From the NCBI GenBank assembly GCA_016934935.1, contig JAFGRW010000018.1, forward strand, positions 1 through 33,645: a stretch of 33,645 nucleotides of DNA, given 5' to 3'. The translations under genes were made by a program, and so were the position numbers. This DNA comes from Spirochaetota bacterium (GTDB lineage Bacteria; Spirochaetota; UBA4802; JAFGJZ01). Of the stretch, positions 22,581 to 31,803 are shown one piece after another; position 1 is the first letter of the stretch; every line of letters starts with the position of its first letter. The notes beneath the pieces were generated by a model that had not been told where the DNA came from, did no database searches, and saw nothing but the letters and a program-made list of their open reading frames with translations.

Positions 22581-23831
22581 ATGAATATTGTTGTAATCGG
22601 TTCGGGCGGCCGTGAACATGCCCTCTGCTGGAAACTGAAACAGTCACCTTTGGCGGATGAAATATTCGCTTTGCCGGGAAACGGTGGGATACCAAATAGT
22701 GTTGATATAGATCCTTTTGATTTTCAGGCCGTCGAAGATTTCTGTAAAGAAAATGATATTTCACTAATCGTTGTCGGTCCAGAAAATCCTCTTGCAGCTG
22801 GAATTACCGACTATTTTACAAAAAAAGATATCATGATATTCGGCCCTGACAAGGCGGGAGCCGCTCTGGAAGGATCAAAAATATTCGCAAAAGAATTTAT
22901 GTTAAAGTACGGAGTTGCTACTGCCGGCTATCACAGGATTACATCTCCCGGTCAGGCAGAAGAAGTTATCGACAAATATAACGGTAGCTGTGTGCTAAAG
23001 TATGATGGTCTTGCCGCCGGCAAGGGGGTTTATGTATGCTGTTCCAAAGAGGAGTCGTCACAGGCTGTTAATGAGTTGCTGGGCACTTATGGCGATGATG
23101 CAAATTATATAATTGAAGAGTTACTTGTCGGAGATGAAATATCGATTATTGGTATAACTGACGGTAAATCCATTAAACTTCTCTCTCCATCGCAGGATCA
23201 TAAGCAGCTTTATGAAAACGATGAAGGGCCGAACACAGGCGGGATGGGGGCCTTTACTCCCGTTCCCTTTGCCAATGACAAGCTTCTTGAATCGATTGAT
23301 AATGATATTGTGAAGCCGACTTTACATGGTATTATTAAAGAAGGTTATAACTTTAAGGGAATCGTCTATTTTGGTATAATGGTTACAAAAAATGGACCAA
23401 AGTTGTTAGAGTATAATGTGCGATTTGGCGATCCTGAAACCGAAGTACTTTTACCTGCCTTGAAAAGTGATCTTCTTGAAATATTTCTGAGCTGTTTTGA
23501 CAACACGCTTGATCAGAAAAAGGTCGAGTTTAACGAAGGATATTTTGTAGATGTTGTATTGGCAGCGGGCGGTTATCCCCGTGAATATAAGAAAGGCGAT
23601 ACTATTTCAGGGCTTGATCAGGTGTCTGAAGATACTTTTGTGTTTCATGCAGGTACGATTAAAAAAGATGGTAACATCATAACAAATGGTGGACGTGTTT
23701 TGAATGTTGTTAGTAGCGGAAAGAGTCTTGATGATGCAATATCGAAGGTTTACAGTGAATGCTCAAAAATAAGCTTTGATAACTGTTACATAAGAAAAGA
23801 TATTGGCCGACGTGAACAGATTGTAAAATAG
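22581..23831 (+). CDS. purD: Phosphoribosylamine-glycine ligase (GAR synthetase)
   Basis: PurD joins phosphoribosylamine and glycine using ATP. The 416-residue ATP-grasp enzyme starts MNIVVIGSGGREHALCWKL and shows the family motifs LKYDGLAAGKGV, SQDHKQLYENDEGPNTGGMG and LLEYNVRFGDPETEV. Length is normal (E. coli 429). AAGGATTG precedes the ATG. It is 99 bases downstream of purCE, beyond the hairpin, so its expression may be partly separate from the upstream genes. It is followed by an 89-base gap that holds nothing recognised before purN. Confidence 0.96.
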   Translation: MNIVVIGSGGREHALCWKLKQSPLADEIFALPGNGGIPNSVDIDPFDFQAVEDFCKENDISLIVVGPENPLAAGITDYFTKKDIMIFGPDKAGAALEGSKIFAKEFMLKYGVATAGYHRITSPGQAEEVIDKYNGSCVLKYDGLAAGKGVYVCCSKEESSQAVNELLGTYGDDANYIIEELLVGDEISIIGITDGKSIKLLSPSQDHKQLYENDEGPNTGGMGAFTPVPFANDKLLESIDNDIVKPTLHGIIKEGYNFKGIVYFGIMVTKNGPKLLEYNVRFGDPETEVLLPALKSDLLEIFLSCFDNTLDQKKVEFNEGYFVDVVLAAGGYPREYKKGDTISGLDQVSEDTFVFHAGTIKKDGNIITNGGRVLNVVSSGKSLDDAISKVYSECSKISFDNCYIRKDIGRREQIVK

Positions 23832-23920
23832 TTGTTTTTTTTAAATAATTATCTCTTAAATGTTGAATAATGAATCGAATGGCTTTAGCTGGTCAAATAA
23901 TATTGTGTAGTCGGTAAAAA

Positions 23921-24496
23921 ATGAAGAATATTGTTATATTTATATCCGGTCGCGGATCCAACATGGAAGCGATTCTGAATAATATTGAATCCGGTGTATT
24001 AAAGGGTGTCTGTAATGTGCTATGTGTTGTTTCAAACAGGGCGGACGCTGCAGGGCTTGACACGGCACGTTCATACGGAGTAAAAACAGCTGTTGTTATT
24101 TCTAGAGGGATTTCTCCTGAAAAGTATAATAATAACCTGTCGGAGTTGATTGATGAATATAATCCCGATTACATAGTGCTTGCCGGATATATGAAAATAC
24201 TGGATCCCGATTTTGTAAAACGTTATCCGAAACGAATTATCAATATCCATCCTGCTGATACTTCTGCTCATCAGGGTTTGCATGCCTATGAATGGGCATT
24301 CGAAAACAGACTTAAAGAGAGTTTTATAACAGTTCACTACGTGGATGAGGGCGTGGACACAGGTGAGGTAATTGGCAAGGCCTCTGTCGACATGGGGGGG
24401 GCTGATTCTCTTGAAGAGTATGAAAAGCGTGGGCTTGCAGTTGAGCACAGTTTTTACAGTGAAATGTTAAAAAAAGTATTTACGGGTATAATATAA
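23921..24496 (+). CDS. purN: GAR formyltransferase
   Basis: The 191-residue formyltetrahydrofolate-dependent enzyme makes FGAR. It has the N-terminal phosphate loop SGRGSNMEAIL, the catalytic Asn and His in INIHPADT, and Asp in VDEGVDTG. The loop after the catalytic His (ADTSAHQGLHAYEWAF) differs from E. coli PurN (SLLPKYPGLHTH) but keeps GLH. It is probably the folate-using enzyme rather than PurT, which is an ATP-grasp protein. A strong terminator begins in its stop codon, marking the end of the main transcript. Confidence 0.94.
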   Translation: MKNIVIFISGRGSNMEAILNNIESGVLKGVCNVLCVVSNRADAAGLDTARSYGVKTAVVISRGISPEKYNNNLSELIDEYNPDYIVLAGYMKILDPDFVKRYPKRIINIHPADTSAHQGLHAYEWAFENRLKESFITVHYVDEGVDTGEVIGKASVDMGGADSLEEYEKRGLAVEHSFYSEMLKKVFTGII

Positions 24497-24517
24497 GCGG
24501 CTAACAAGCCGCTTTTT
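24496..24517 (+). terminator. Intrinsic terminator after purN
   Basis: A perfect 7-bp stem (AGCGGCT and AGCCGCT) with an AACA loop is followed by five T. It starts at the last base of the purN stop codon, which is the classic end of an operon. Confidence 0.85.
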
Positions 24518-24569
24518 ATATTTATGTAATCATGTAATAAATAATATAAAGATTTATCGAGGTGCTTGT

Positions 24570-26012
24570 ATGTGTGGTATTGTAGGTTTTTACGGCCCGC
24601 CATCAAAGAAGGCGGTTTATGATATTATTTCGGGACTTCTCTCTTTGCAACACCGTGGGCAGGATTCTGTGGGTGTAGTGACATTTGATGACAAGTTTCA
24701 TGTTAAAAAAGGTCTTGGGCTGGTAAGTAATGTTTTCAAGAAGGTTAATCTTGATAGTTTACCGGGATCAATAGGAATGGGGCATGTTAGATATACCACT
24801 CAAGGTTCTAATGAAATTATGAACGTGCAACCTTTTACGGTGAATTATCCTTTTGGATTGTCTATGGTTCATAACGGAAACGTGATAAACTTCAATTATT
24901 TACGAAAATACCTCTACGAGGAGCACCATCGACTGCTGGAAACATCAAATGATCTTGAACTGCTTTTGTATACACTTGCAAGCGAACTTGAGCTGCATGA
25001 TCTTAAAAATCTAAGTATAGATGATATTTTTGATTCAGTAAAATCGACACAGCAGAAAGTCCGTGGAGCCTATGCTACAATTACGGTTATAGCCAACAAG
25101 GGGCTCCTCGTTTTTACGGATCCATATGGAATACGACCACTTGTAATGGGAAAAAAAGATACACCAGACGGGCCGTGTTATGGATTTGCCTCGGAATCTA
25201 CCTGTTTTGATTATCTGGACTATGAAGTTATCGGTGATATAGGTGCTGGAGAAATTGTCTTTATAGATAATGATCTGAATGTTCATAGACGCACCGGATT
25301 TGTGGAAAAACCTGCCCATTGTATCTTCTGTTATATCTATTTCTCACGTGAAGATTCAATTATGCGTGGGCAGCTTGTCGCGGATTTAAGGGTGAAAATG
25401 GGACGCATGTTAGCAGAAAAAATGAGAGAAGAGGGTTTTGAGCCTGATATAGTTATTGATGTGCCGTCTTCAGCCTATTTTTTCGCTTCAGGTTTATCCG
25501 AAGAGCTTGGAATACCTTATCGAAGAGGATTTGCAAAAAACAATCATATTGGCCGCAGTTTTATATCTCCTACACAGAGTGAACGTGAAAAAGTTGTGCG
25601 TAATAAGCTGAATCCAATTCGTGAAGTGGTAAAAGGAAAAAAAGTTGCAGTTGTGGATGACTCAATTGTTCGAGGTACTACATCAAAACATATAGTGTCT
25701 CTTCTACGTAAAGCCGGTGCCGATAAGGTTTATTTTGTATCTGCTGCACCACCAATAGTATCTCCATGCATCTATGGAATTGATATGGCAACCAAGGGAG
25801 AATTAATAGCAAACTGTGGTTCAATTGATAAGATTAATGAAATTATTGGTGCAGATGCTACTATTTACCAATCACTTGAAGATTTGCAGAAATTATGCGA
25901 GAAGGTAAAACTTCCCGTGTGTGATGCCTGTTTTTCTGGTAACTATCCGACTGGTGACACAAGAGAGATATTTGCTGAAATTGAACAAGAGAGACTCTCA
26001 TCTCGAAAATAG
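24570..26012 (+). CDS. purF: Glutamine PRPP amidotransferase
   Basis: PurF makes phosphoribosylamine, the first committed step of purine synthesis. The 480-residue protein starts MCGIVGFYG, so Cys2 becomes the nucleophile after Met removal; there is no propeptide like that of Bacillus PurF. The phosphoribosyltransferase half has VAVVDDSIVRGTTSKH for PRPP binding. Four Cys positions typical of the oxygen-sensitive [4Fe-4S] type are present: one in HCIFC, one in VSPCIYGID and two in CDACF. Iron-sulphur control of stability is therefore likely. GAGGTG precedes the start. The gene stands after the purN terminator and so probably has its own promoter in the 52-base gap or depends on read-through. 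Confidence 0.95.
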   Translation: MCGIVGFYGPPSKKAVYDIISGLLSLQHRGQDSVGVVTFDDKFHVKKGLGLVSNVFKKVNLDSLPGSIGMGHVRYTTQGSNEIMNVQPFTVNYPFGLSMVHNGNVINFNYLRKYLYEEHHRLLETSNDLELLLYTLASELELHDLKNLSIDDIFDSVKSTQQKVRGAYATITVIANKGLLVFTDPYGIRPLVMGKKDTPDGPCYGFASESTCFDYLDYEVIGDIGAGEIVFIDNDLNVHRRTGFVEKPAHCIFCYIYFSREDSIMRGQLVADLRVKMGRMLAEKMREEGFEPDIVIDVPSSAYFFASGLSEELGIPYRRGFAKNNHIGRSFISPTQSEREKVVRNKLNPIREVVKGKKVAVVDDSIVRGTTSKHIVSLLRKAGADKVYFVSAAPPIVSPCIYGIDMATKGELIANCGSIDKINEIIGADATIYQSLEDLQKLCEKVKLPVCDACFSGNYPTGDTREIFAEIEQERLSSRK

Positions 26013-26154
26013 TTCTCAGATTGCTACACCTCTATTTAAATTTTCTTGACATAATATGACAAATAGTTAAAAAAAGGGAAAGTTTAATAGTAATTTATCG
26101 AAGTTCACTATTAGCTATTTTATAAAGAATCTCTATATTGATTCGGGAACAGAT

Positions 26155-27078
26155 ATGAAAGTAAAAGCAGCACTGGTGAATATTTGCATAAAGGCTTTGG
26201 CTGAATCGATGGTTTCAGATATGATGCTGTCGGTTGTCAAAGAGGTTATGCCTAACTATGATATTTATAAGCAGACTGGATTTCCCCAGAATATGGCAAT
26301 CCCCAACAGGGATATAGCACGTCAGATAATAATGGATGTAAACGAAAACCATTTTTTTCCTCCTTTTATTCTTGAACTGATTAAGCTTCACCGTATGGGG
26401 TACAGGGGGCGTCCTTGCTCTATATCTTATATGGATCAAATATTAAAAGGTATGCGTGCGAACGGGCTTATATATGATCCTAAAAATCATATCTTTGTAG
26501 AAGATCCTACGGTTCAGCGCACCCGCAACTGGAATGTTTTCCGTGAAGGCCAGGAGGCCGTAATTACATTACTTAAGATTGATATTGTAGATAACTCGGT
26601 TTTGGTTAAGGAAAATCCCAAACCAAAGGTCGATGCTGCTTATGAAATATTTCGCAATCAGGTATTCGAGAATATAGAACGTGTAAACGGGCGTATATGG
26701 AACTGGGAAGGTGATGGTGGAATTGGCGCTTTCTATTTCGGAGACAAGAAGCTATCCGCGCTTCTTAGCGCTATTAACATTCTCCACGAGATACTCTATT
26801 TTAACCTTTTTAAAAATGAGCTAGTAAATCCGCTTCAGGTACGTATAGCTTTACATGACGGCAGAATTATTTATTCCAACGTAGAGAAAGATTTGTTTAA
26901 TAACGAGACAGTCAAGCAGGTAATCAATATAGAGTCCAAACATACCAGACCCAATACGATTACAATTAGCGACATGATGACTACATCGTATGACGCAATG
27001 ATTAAAGACCAGCTTGAGTCTTTTCGCGGTAAGGACAATAAAAGATACTATCGCTATTCTGTACAATGGGAAGAGTAG
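26155..27078 (+). CDS. Class III nucleotide cyclase-like protein, metal site kept
   Basis: Residues ~135-285 of this 307-residue protein look like a divergent adenylate/guanylate cyclase domain. KIDIVDNS carries Asp143, WEGDGGIGAFYFG carries Asp187, and VRIALHDGRIIY matches the usual RxGxHxG strand. The two Asp residues lie 44 apart, the same spacing as the metal ligands of mammalian AC5 (Asp396 and Asp440). The late VNxAxR motif reads INIESK, with Asn kept and Arg changed to Lys. The N-terminal ~130 residues (NRDIARQIIMDVNENHFF, YMDQILKGM) match nothing I recognise. No signal or membrane helix is seen. Its stop touches the ATG of the next, related gene. Catalysis is unproven; it could also be a ligand-binding pseudo-cyclase. 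Confidence 0.7.
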   Translation: MKVKAALVNICIKALAESMVSDMMLSVVKEVMPNYDIYKQTGFPQNMAIPNRDIARQIIMDVNENHFFPPFILELIKLHRMGYRGRPCSISYMDQILKGMRANGLIYDPKNHIFVEDPTVQRTRNWNVFREGQEAVITLLKIDIVDNSVLVKENPKPKVDAAYEIFRNQVFENIERVNGRIWNWEGDGGIGAFYFGDKKLSALLSAINILHEILYFNLFKNELVNPLQVRIALHDGRIIYSNVEKDLFNNETVKQVINIESKHTRPNTITISDMMTTSYDAMIKDQLESFRGKDNKRYYRYSVQWEE

Positions 27079-28068
27079 ATGAAAATAATAATATGCTCCG
27101 ATATAAATAAAACGGAAGATCTTTTTTCTTCATTAACAAAAAATAAAAATCATGATATAACATTCGCTTCAGCATCGGATTACCGCAAAGTACTGAAAGA
27201 TGCCCCTCGAAGGTCTATATTTTATCTGGATTTATCCAAGTTAGATGATTCTGCAATATCAAAGGAAGTAAACTATCTGATTAAGCAGGAAGGTGTTTTT
27301 ACAGCTTTGATTGACCCAAAGGGTAAAATCGCAGATGTTGCTTCTCTTTTCCATAAAGGGCTGGTCGATTATGTCGGCAAGGCTTTATCCGTTGGCACTA
27401 GTGGCGTTGATGTAAAAAGAATTAATGCAATAGATGAATTTATTAAAAAGTCCTGTCCAGAAGAAGAGCAGGCGGCTCTTCTATTAGATATTGATGAGAA
27501 CATGATTGTGCGCAAAGACTGGAGTAATGTTAAAGCTGGTAATGAATATACTTTTTTGTTTTTACATCTGTTTTTTGATAATTATTATGAGATCGAAAAG
27601 ACTTATGGCCGTGCTCATGTTCTTAAAATGGTTAATAAATTTAAAGATTATCTTGCGCATGTTGTTTCTCCTTATGGCGGTAAAGTCTGGATGTGGATGG
27701 AAGCTTCGGGGCTTGTTCTGTTTCCCTTTGATGGCAAGAGTTGTGATATAATTGAATTAGGTTATAAGTTGGTATTAAACCGGCATATTATTAATCTTGA
27801 AAACGGATTTCGTAATCCTCTATCTTATAGGTTATCCGCACATATCGGAAATACAACTTATCAGGAGACCGGTGACACAGGCACAATAGTCTCTGAATCG
27901 ATTAATACAATTTTTCATCTTGGTAACAAATTCACTACTCCGGGAGGATTTTTTATGACTCCAGAGGTTGCAAGGTTTATACCGGAAAGGGCTTCGCATA
28001 TGTTTTTTGAGATAGGTGAATACGAAGGACGTATGATTACCCGTATGAAGATGCCTGTAAACATGTAG
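27079..28068 (+). CDS. Pseudo-cyclase with receiver-like N-terminus
   Basis: Residues ~1-115 of this 329-residue protein resemble a response-regulator-like alpha/beta fold (MKIIICSDINKTEDL, FYLDLSKLD, TALIDPKGK), but I do not see the full receiver acidic set or a clear phosphorylation site. Residues ~155-310 look like a cyclase fold parallel to the upstream gene product: FLFLHLFFDNY, GGKVWMWMEASGLVLFPF, YRLSAHIGNTTY and ESINTIFHLGNKF. Positions matching the metal Asp residues hold His163 and Glu208-Ala209, so this subunit alone should not be catalytic. Its ATG follows the TAG of the upstream gene with no gap, implying tight coupling and perhaps a heterodimer. A terminator follows it. Confidence 0.65.
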   Translation: MKIIICSDINKTEDLFSSLTKNKNHDITFASASDYRKVLKDAPRRSIFYLDLSKLDDSAISKEVNYLIKQEGVFTALIDPKGKIADVASLFHKGLVDYVGKALSVGTSGVDVKRINAIDEFIKKSCPEEEQAALLLDIDENMIVRKDWSNVKAGNEYTFLFLHLFFDNYYEIEKTYGRAHVLKMVNKFKDYLAHVVSPYGGKVWMWMEASGLVLFPFDGKSCDIIELGYKLVLNRHIINLENGFRNPLSYRLSAHIGNTTYQETGDTGTIVSESINTIFHLGNKFTTPGGFFMTPEVARFIPERASHMFFEIGEYEGRMITRMKMPVNM

Positions 28069-28099
28069 AATTGATTTAATATTTTTAATGTTTTATTTC

Positions 28100-28131
28100 A
28101 GGTCTGAATAAGGTTGTTCAGGCCTTTTTTT
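28100..28131 (+). terminator. Intrinsic terminator after the cyclase-like pair
   Basis: AGGTCTGAA and TTCAGGCCT form a 9-bp stem with one G-T wobble and an 8-base loop, followed by seven T. It closes the two-gene unit that ends at 28068. Confidence 0.8.
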
Positions 28132-28329
28132 CAGAATCAACAATTAAAGATGAGGAATTTTAAACATGATTAAATTCTAAAATAGTGATAAAAGCTAACT
28201 AAATTGAAGATATATATTTCTTATTAAAAATAATTGTGAATAATGCAAAAATTCAAATGATCTATAATAACATTATTTTATGTAGTTTATTCTAACTCTT
28301 AATTGTCAGTAATTGGAGAGCAGTTGCCA

Positions 28330-30453
28330 ATGAGAAAAACTATCTATTATCTGTTTATATATTGGCAAATTATTTTTCTTGTTACTGGTATATCCTATTC
28401 CGCAAATTCTGCAAATATTTCTCTTGATAAACATGAAATACTTATAATCAATTCTTACCATAAGGGTTTCTCATGGACAGACAGTATTGTTGATTCCTTT
28501 ATCAACACAATACAAAAAAGGAATCAATCAACTGAATTTTATGTTGAGTATCTTGATACCAAGAGACATTTCGGTAAGGATCACTTTGATAACTTTTATC
28601 ACTTTATTAAATCAAAATATAGTGAAAAGAATATAGATGCAATTTTTGTTACTGATGATGATGCTTTGAATTTTGTAAATAATCATCATGATGAACTGTT
28701 TTCGAAGAAACCAGTAATCTATTGCGGTATAAATAATATTGTTAACGCACGGTCGCTTCCAAAAAATACTTTTACAGGCATTATTGAGTTTCAGGATATA
28801 AAAAGTAATATTGAATTGATACTACTACTCTTGCCTGAGCTTGTTTCAATCGTTTTTGTAACCGATGGTACAACTACGGGAATAGGTACACGATCTGAAA
28901 TTCAGGATAGTGAAAACATTTTTCCGGGTATAAACTTTATCTATTATAATGGCGAAGAGATGAACACGGAGGAGTTAATAGCTAATCTTCAAAAACTGGA
29001 TAATAAAACAGCTGTATTGGCGCCAGCCTGGTATCTCGATAAAGATGGCAACTATTATGACAACACAGAGATATACCCTCTATTAAGTAAAAGCTGCCCT
29101 GTTCCAATTTTCAGCCCATCATCAGCGAACCTTGGATTTGGACCCGTCGGAGGGAAAATGAATAATCCAGCGACTCATGGTTCTCTTGCTGCAGAATATA
29201 TGTTAAAAATTCTGGATGAAGGTTTATCTCCATCTGATATTGCCGTAAATTTCAAAGGATATAACGATTATATGTTTGATAGTGCTCAACTTCTCAGGTT
29301 TAATATATCTGAAGACACACTCCCAGAGCAAAGCATCGTGATCAATCGTCCCTTCTCATTCTATAAAACCTATAAGGAACTTGTTAACAGTGTAATTGCG
29401 CTTTTTGTAATATTCGTTGCATTCGTAATTACACTTGTTTTTATAGTCAGAAAACTTTCCAGAACCAAACGTTTTCTTTCACGTAATGAAGAGCTTTATC
29501 GTGCTGTAGTTGAGGATGCACCGGTTCTTATCTGCAGGTTTCACCATAATGGCAAAGTTACTTTCGTAAACAGTGCTTTTGCCGATTTTATCGGAGAAGA
29601 GGCTGCTAGTATAGCTGGAATTGATATTGCAAGCCTTTTGCCGGATAAAGACAGAGAGTTCCTTATGAACCAGCTTGGAAAATTTTCTGTTGAAGAACCT
29701 CTTTTTGTGAAGGAACTTGAAATCGAAATTGATGGGGCAATGCGTTGGTATCGTTGGGTAACCAGAGCCTTATTCGATGAAACAGGTAAAGTTCATACTT
29801 ATCAGACAATTGGTCAGGATATAACAAATTACAAGATAATTCAATCCGAACTTAGAGCTTCGCTTAAAGAGAAAGAGATTCTGCTGCAGGAAGTACACCA
29901 TCGGGTTAAAAATAATATGCAGGTTATTATTGCACTATTGACTCTTCAAATGACGAGAAGTGGTTCAGAGCTTAATAGTGTACTGAAGGACATTCGTAAC
30001 CGCATGCAGATTTTTGCTGATATACATAGTAATCTTTATAAACATAATAACTTTACATGTATAAATTTTAAAAACCATGTTAAAGAAAATTTCAATAATT
30101 TATGTGAAATATTCGGGAAGAGTGCTGACAAAGTAAAAATGGTTATTGATGTAAACAGTCCGGATTTTGATCTTGATATAGCAATACCCTGTGGTCTCAT
30201 TATGAATGAGTTGATAAGTAACAGCTTTAAGCATGCTCTTGGTGACAGCGGAGAGATAAATATTGTTATAAAAAGAGATAATGACGGCAATATAGAACTT
30301 CTTGACTATTACGACAGCGGTTCTGTTTCAAAAGATTATAGTGTTGGTTTTGGAACAACAATTATTGACGCGCTTTCAATTCAACTTCAATTGAATCATA
30401 AAATATATACTGAAAAAAACATGCGTCATATTTTTACAAGAAAGGTTCAATAA
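28330..30453 (+). CDS. Sensor histidine kinase with ABC-binding-protein-like sensor domain
   Basis: This 707-residue membrane kinase has an N-terminal signal or anchor helix (about 5-24). A periplasmic domain (about 35-340) opens ILIINSYHKGFSWTDSIV, typical of the ABC substrate-binding-like sensor modules of kinases. A membrane helix (about 360-380), a PAS domain (about 395-515) and a HisKA_2 domain follow, with the phosphoacceptor in EVHHRVKNNMQ (His523-524). The HATPase domain has NELISNSFKHAL as its N box. Its G1 box reads DYYDSGSV instead of DNGxG, so ATP binding may be altered. I chose ATG 28330, with GGAGAG upstream, over the TTG at 28303. It is built like the kinase at 2734-4866 but senses through a different fold. 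No response regulator is nearby. Confidence 0.9.
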   Translation: MRKTIYYLFIYWQIIFLVTGISYSANSANISLDKHEILIINSYHKGFSWTDSIVDSFINTIQKRNQSTEFYVEYLDTKRHFGKDHFDNFYHFIKSKYSEKNIDAIFVTDDDALNFVNNHHDELFSKKPVIYCGINNIVNARSLPKNTFTGIIEFQDIKSNIELILLLLPELVSIVFVTDGTTTGIGTRSEIQDSENIFPGINFIYYNGEEMNTEELIANLQKLDNKTAVLAPAWYLDKDGNYYDNTEIYPLLSKSCPVPIFSPSSANLGFGPVGGKMNNPATHGSLAAEYMLKILDEGLSPSDIAVNFKGYNDYMFDSAQLLRFNISEDTLPEQSIVINRPFSFYKTYKELVNSVIALFVIFVAFVITLVFIVRKLSRTKRFLSRNEELYRAVVEDAPVLICRFHHNGKVTFVNSAFADFIGEEAASIAGIDIASLLPDKDREFLMNQLGKFSVEEPLFVKELEIEIDGAMRWYRWVTRALFDETGKVHTYQTIGQDITNYKIIQSELRASLKEKEILLQEVHHRVKNNMQVIIALLTLQMTRSGSELNSVLKDIRNRMQIFADIHSNLYKHNNFTCINFKNHVKENFNNLCEIFGKSADKVKMVIDVNSPDFDLDIAIPCGLIMNELISNSFKHALGDSGEINIVIKRDNDGNIELLDYYDSGSVSKDYSVGFGTTIIDALSIQLQLNHKIYTEKNMRHIFTRKVQ

Positions 30454-30567
30454 TGGGAATTGACTTAATAGCAAAAAATTGAGTGCGCAAATACGTAATA
30501 ATTGACTGTTAAAAAAAACACAACTGTCTCATTATTGACTATGCATTAACTGATAATGTCTGTTTTT

Positions 30568-31803
30568 TTAATCTTTCTTACTATTACTGTTTTTCAGTGC
30601 TTTAACAGTTTCAATTGAAGATATATATTTGTCAATAGTGGTAACTATTACAGATTCTTTGTATCTGGGTGGAATAATGGTTAAGGGCCACATATGTTTT
30701 ATTATTATATCTTCCTCAATTTTGTTCAATTTGAAATGTTTTTTTGCATTATTCAACGCGATCTTTGGATGCTTAAAACCATGCCATCTGCCTTCGTAAG
30801 GTCTCCCTTCCAATGAGCGCCAGTCGTAAAGAAAAAAATCGTGTAACAATGCTCCCCTTGTTGTTGATACGTAATCAAGACCAAGAAACTTGGCTATTTT
30901 GTAAGATGTATACGCAACTTTTAAAGAATGGTCAAGTATGGATGAGTCATGATGAAGATAATCAGCCAGTTTTATATATTCAGGGTTTGATGTAATTTCA
31001 TGCGATATTTTTTTAAATTCCTCTTCACTTGATTTTTTTATAAATAATTTATCATTCATAAGCTGTTTTAATCCGGTTAACTGGTCTGACAGATTTTTCT
31101 CCAGACGCTTTCGTATTTCAAAATCAGTATATTTACGAATTGCCCTGAATGATTTTAAAGGTTTACGCATTTTGTAAAGGTATTGCTGAATCTGGTCGTT
31201 CTCAAGGTTAATATAGTTTTCAATAAATTTATTAAGAGTCACAATGAACTTTTTCATGGCTTTTGCTGAAATCATAAAGTCCAATACTATTGCAGTGTTA
31301 ATAAAAAGCAAAACAAGTGTGATTGAATGTTCTTTTCCGGGGTAAACATCTTTTGTTATGTATTCGAAAGTGTTATAAAAGAAGGGGTGAATAATATATA
31401 AGAATACAAGGGTGTACAGCCCCCAGTATGCGGCAAAGCGCAGGCAAATGCGACCTTTAAGGTTAAAGCGGTAGTCGTCATATTCCCAAAGTCTTATTTT
31501 AAAATAAGTCTCTGCCAAAGCAGCAGCAAAATACTCTATTATGGAACAGAATATTGCGAAGAAAACAAAATCAAAGATAGGGTTATTAACAGGAAATAGA
31601 GAGGCTATAAAGATGATAATTATTGAGGCGGAACCATATAACGGAAGTACCGGGCCGGTTAAAAGGCCGGGGTTTACAAAATGTTTTCTTGTTATGGTTC
31701 GGTAAATTACTTCGCCAAGCCAGCCAAGAAAAGCGTATAAGGGAAAAAAATACAATATTTGGTGAGGTGTAATAAGCAGGGTAATTATCTCTTTCTGTAT
31801 CAT
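30568..31803 (-). CDS. Membrane protein: CmpB-like domain fused to HD phosphohydrolase
   Basis: The protein has 411 residues from ATG 31803; a TTG 16 codons earlier is also open but less likely. The N-terminal ~185 residues hold several membrane helices and FLGWLGEVIYRTI followed by NPGLLTGPVLPLYG, which mark the CmpB (putative ABC-transporter type IV) family. A charged linker (about 195-280) leads to a cytoplasmic HD domain with His292 (LDHSLKVA), His321-Asp322 (ALLHDFF), a His in FKHPKIA and His370 (KHMWP). This keeps the metal-binding pattern of HD phosphohydrolases. The substrate is unknown; nucleotide or cyclic-nucleotide hydrolysis is possible. It converges on the sensor kinase gene, with a 114-base gap lacking a convincing terminator. 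Confidence 0.82.
   Translation of the reverse strand: MIQKEIITLLITPHQILYFFPLYAFLGWLGEVIYRTITRKHFVNPGLLTGPVLPLYGSASIIIIFIASLFPVNNPIFDFVFFAIFCSIIEYFAAALAETYFKIRLWEYDDYRFNLKGRICLRFAAYWGLYTLVFLYIIHPFFYNTFEYITKDVYPGKEHSITLVLLFINTAIVLDFMISAKAMKKFIVTLNKFIENYINLENDQIQQYLYKMRKPLKSFRAIRKYTDFEIRKRLEKNLSDQLTGLKQLMNDKLFIKKSSEEEFKKISHEITSNPEYIKLADYLHHDSSILDHSLKVAYTSYKIAKFLGLDYVSTTRGALLHDFFLYDWRSLEGRPYEGRWHGFKHPKIALNNAKKHFKLNKIEEDIIIKHMWPLTIIPPRYKESVIVTTIDKYISSIETVKALKNSNSKKD

Noticed and set aside
26046..26051. TTGACA as a -35 box for the cyclase-like genes
   Set aside because: The position 17 bases downstream is an A run with no -10 resemblance.
30454..30567. Bidirectional terminator between the convergent kinase and HD genes
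   Set aside because: Only a 6-bp CATTAT/ATAATG pairing with a long loop is available between the A and T runs.
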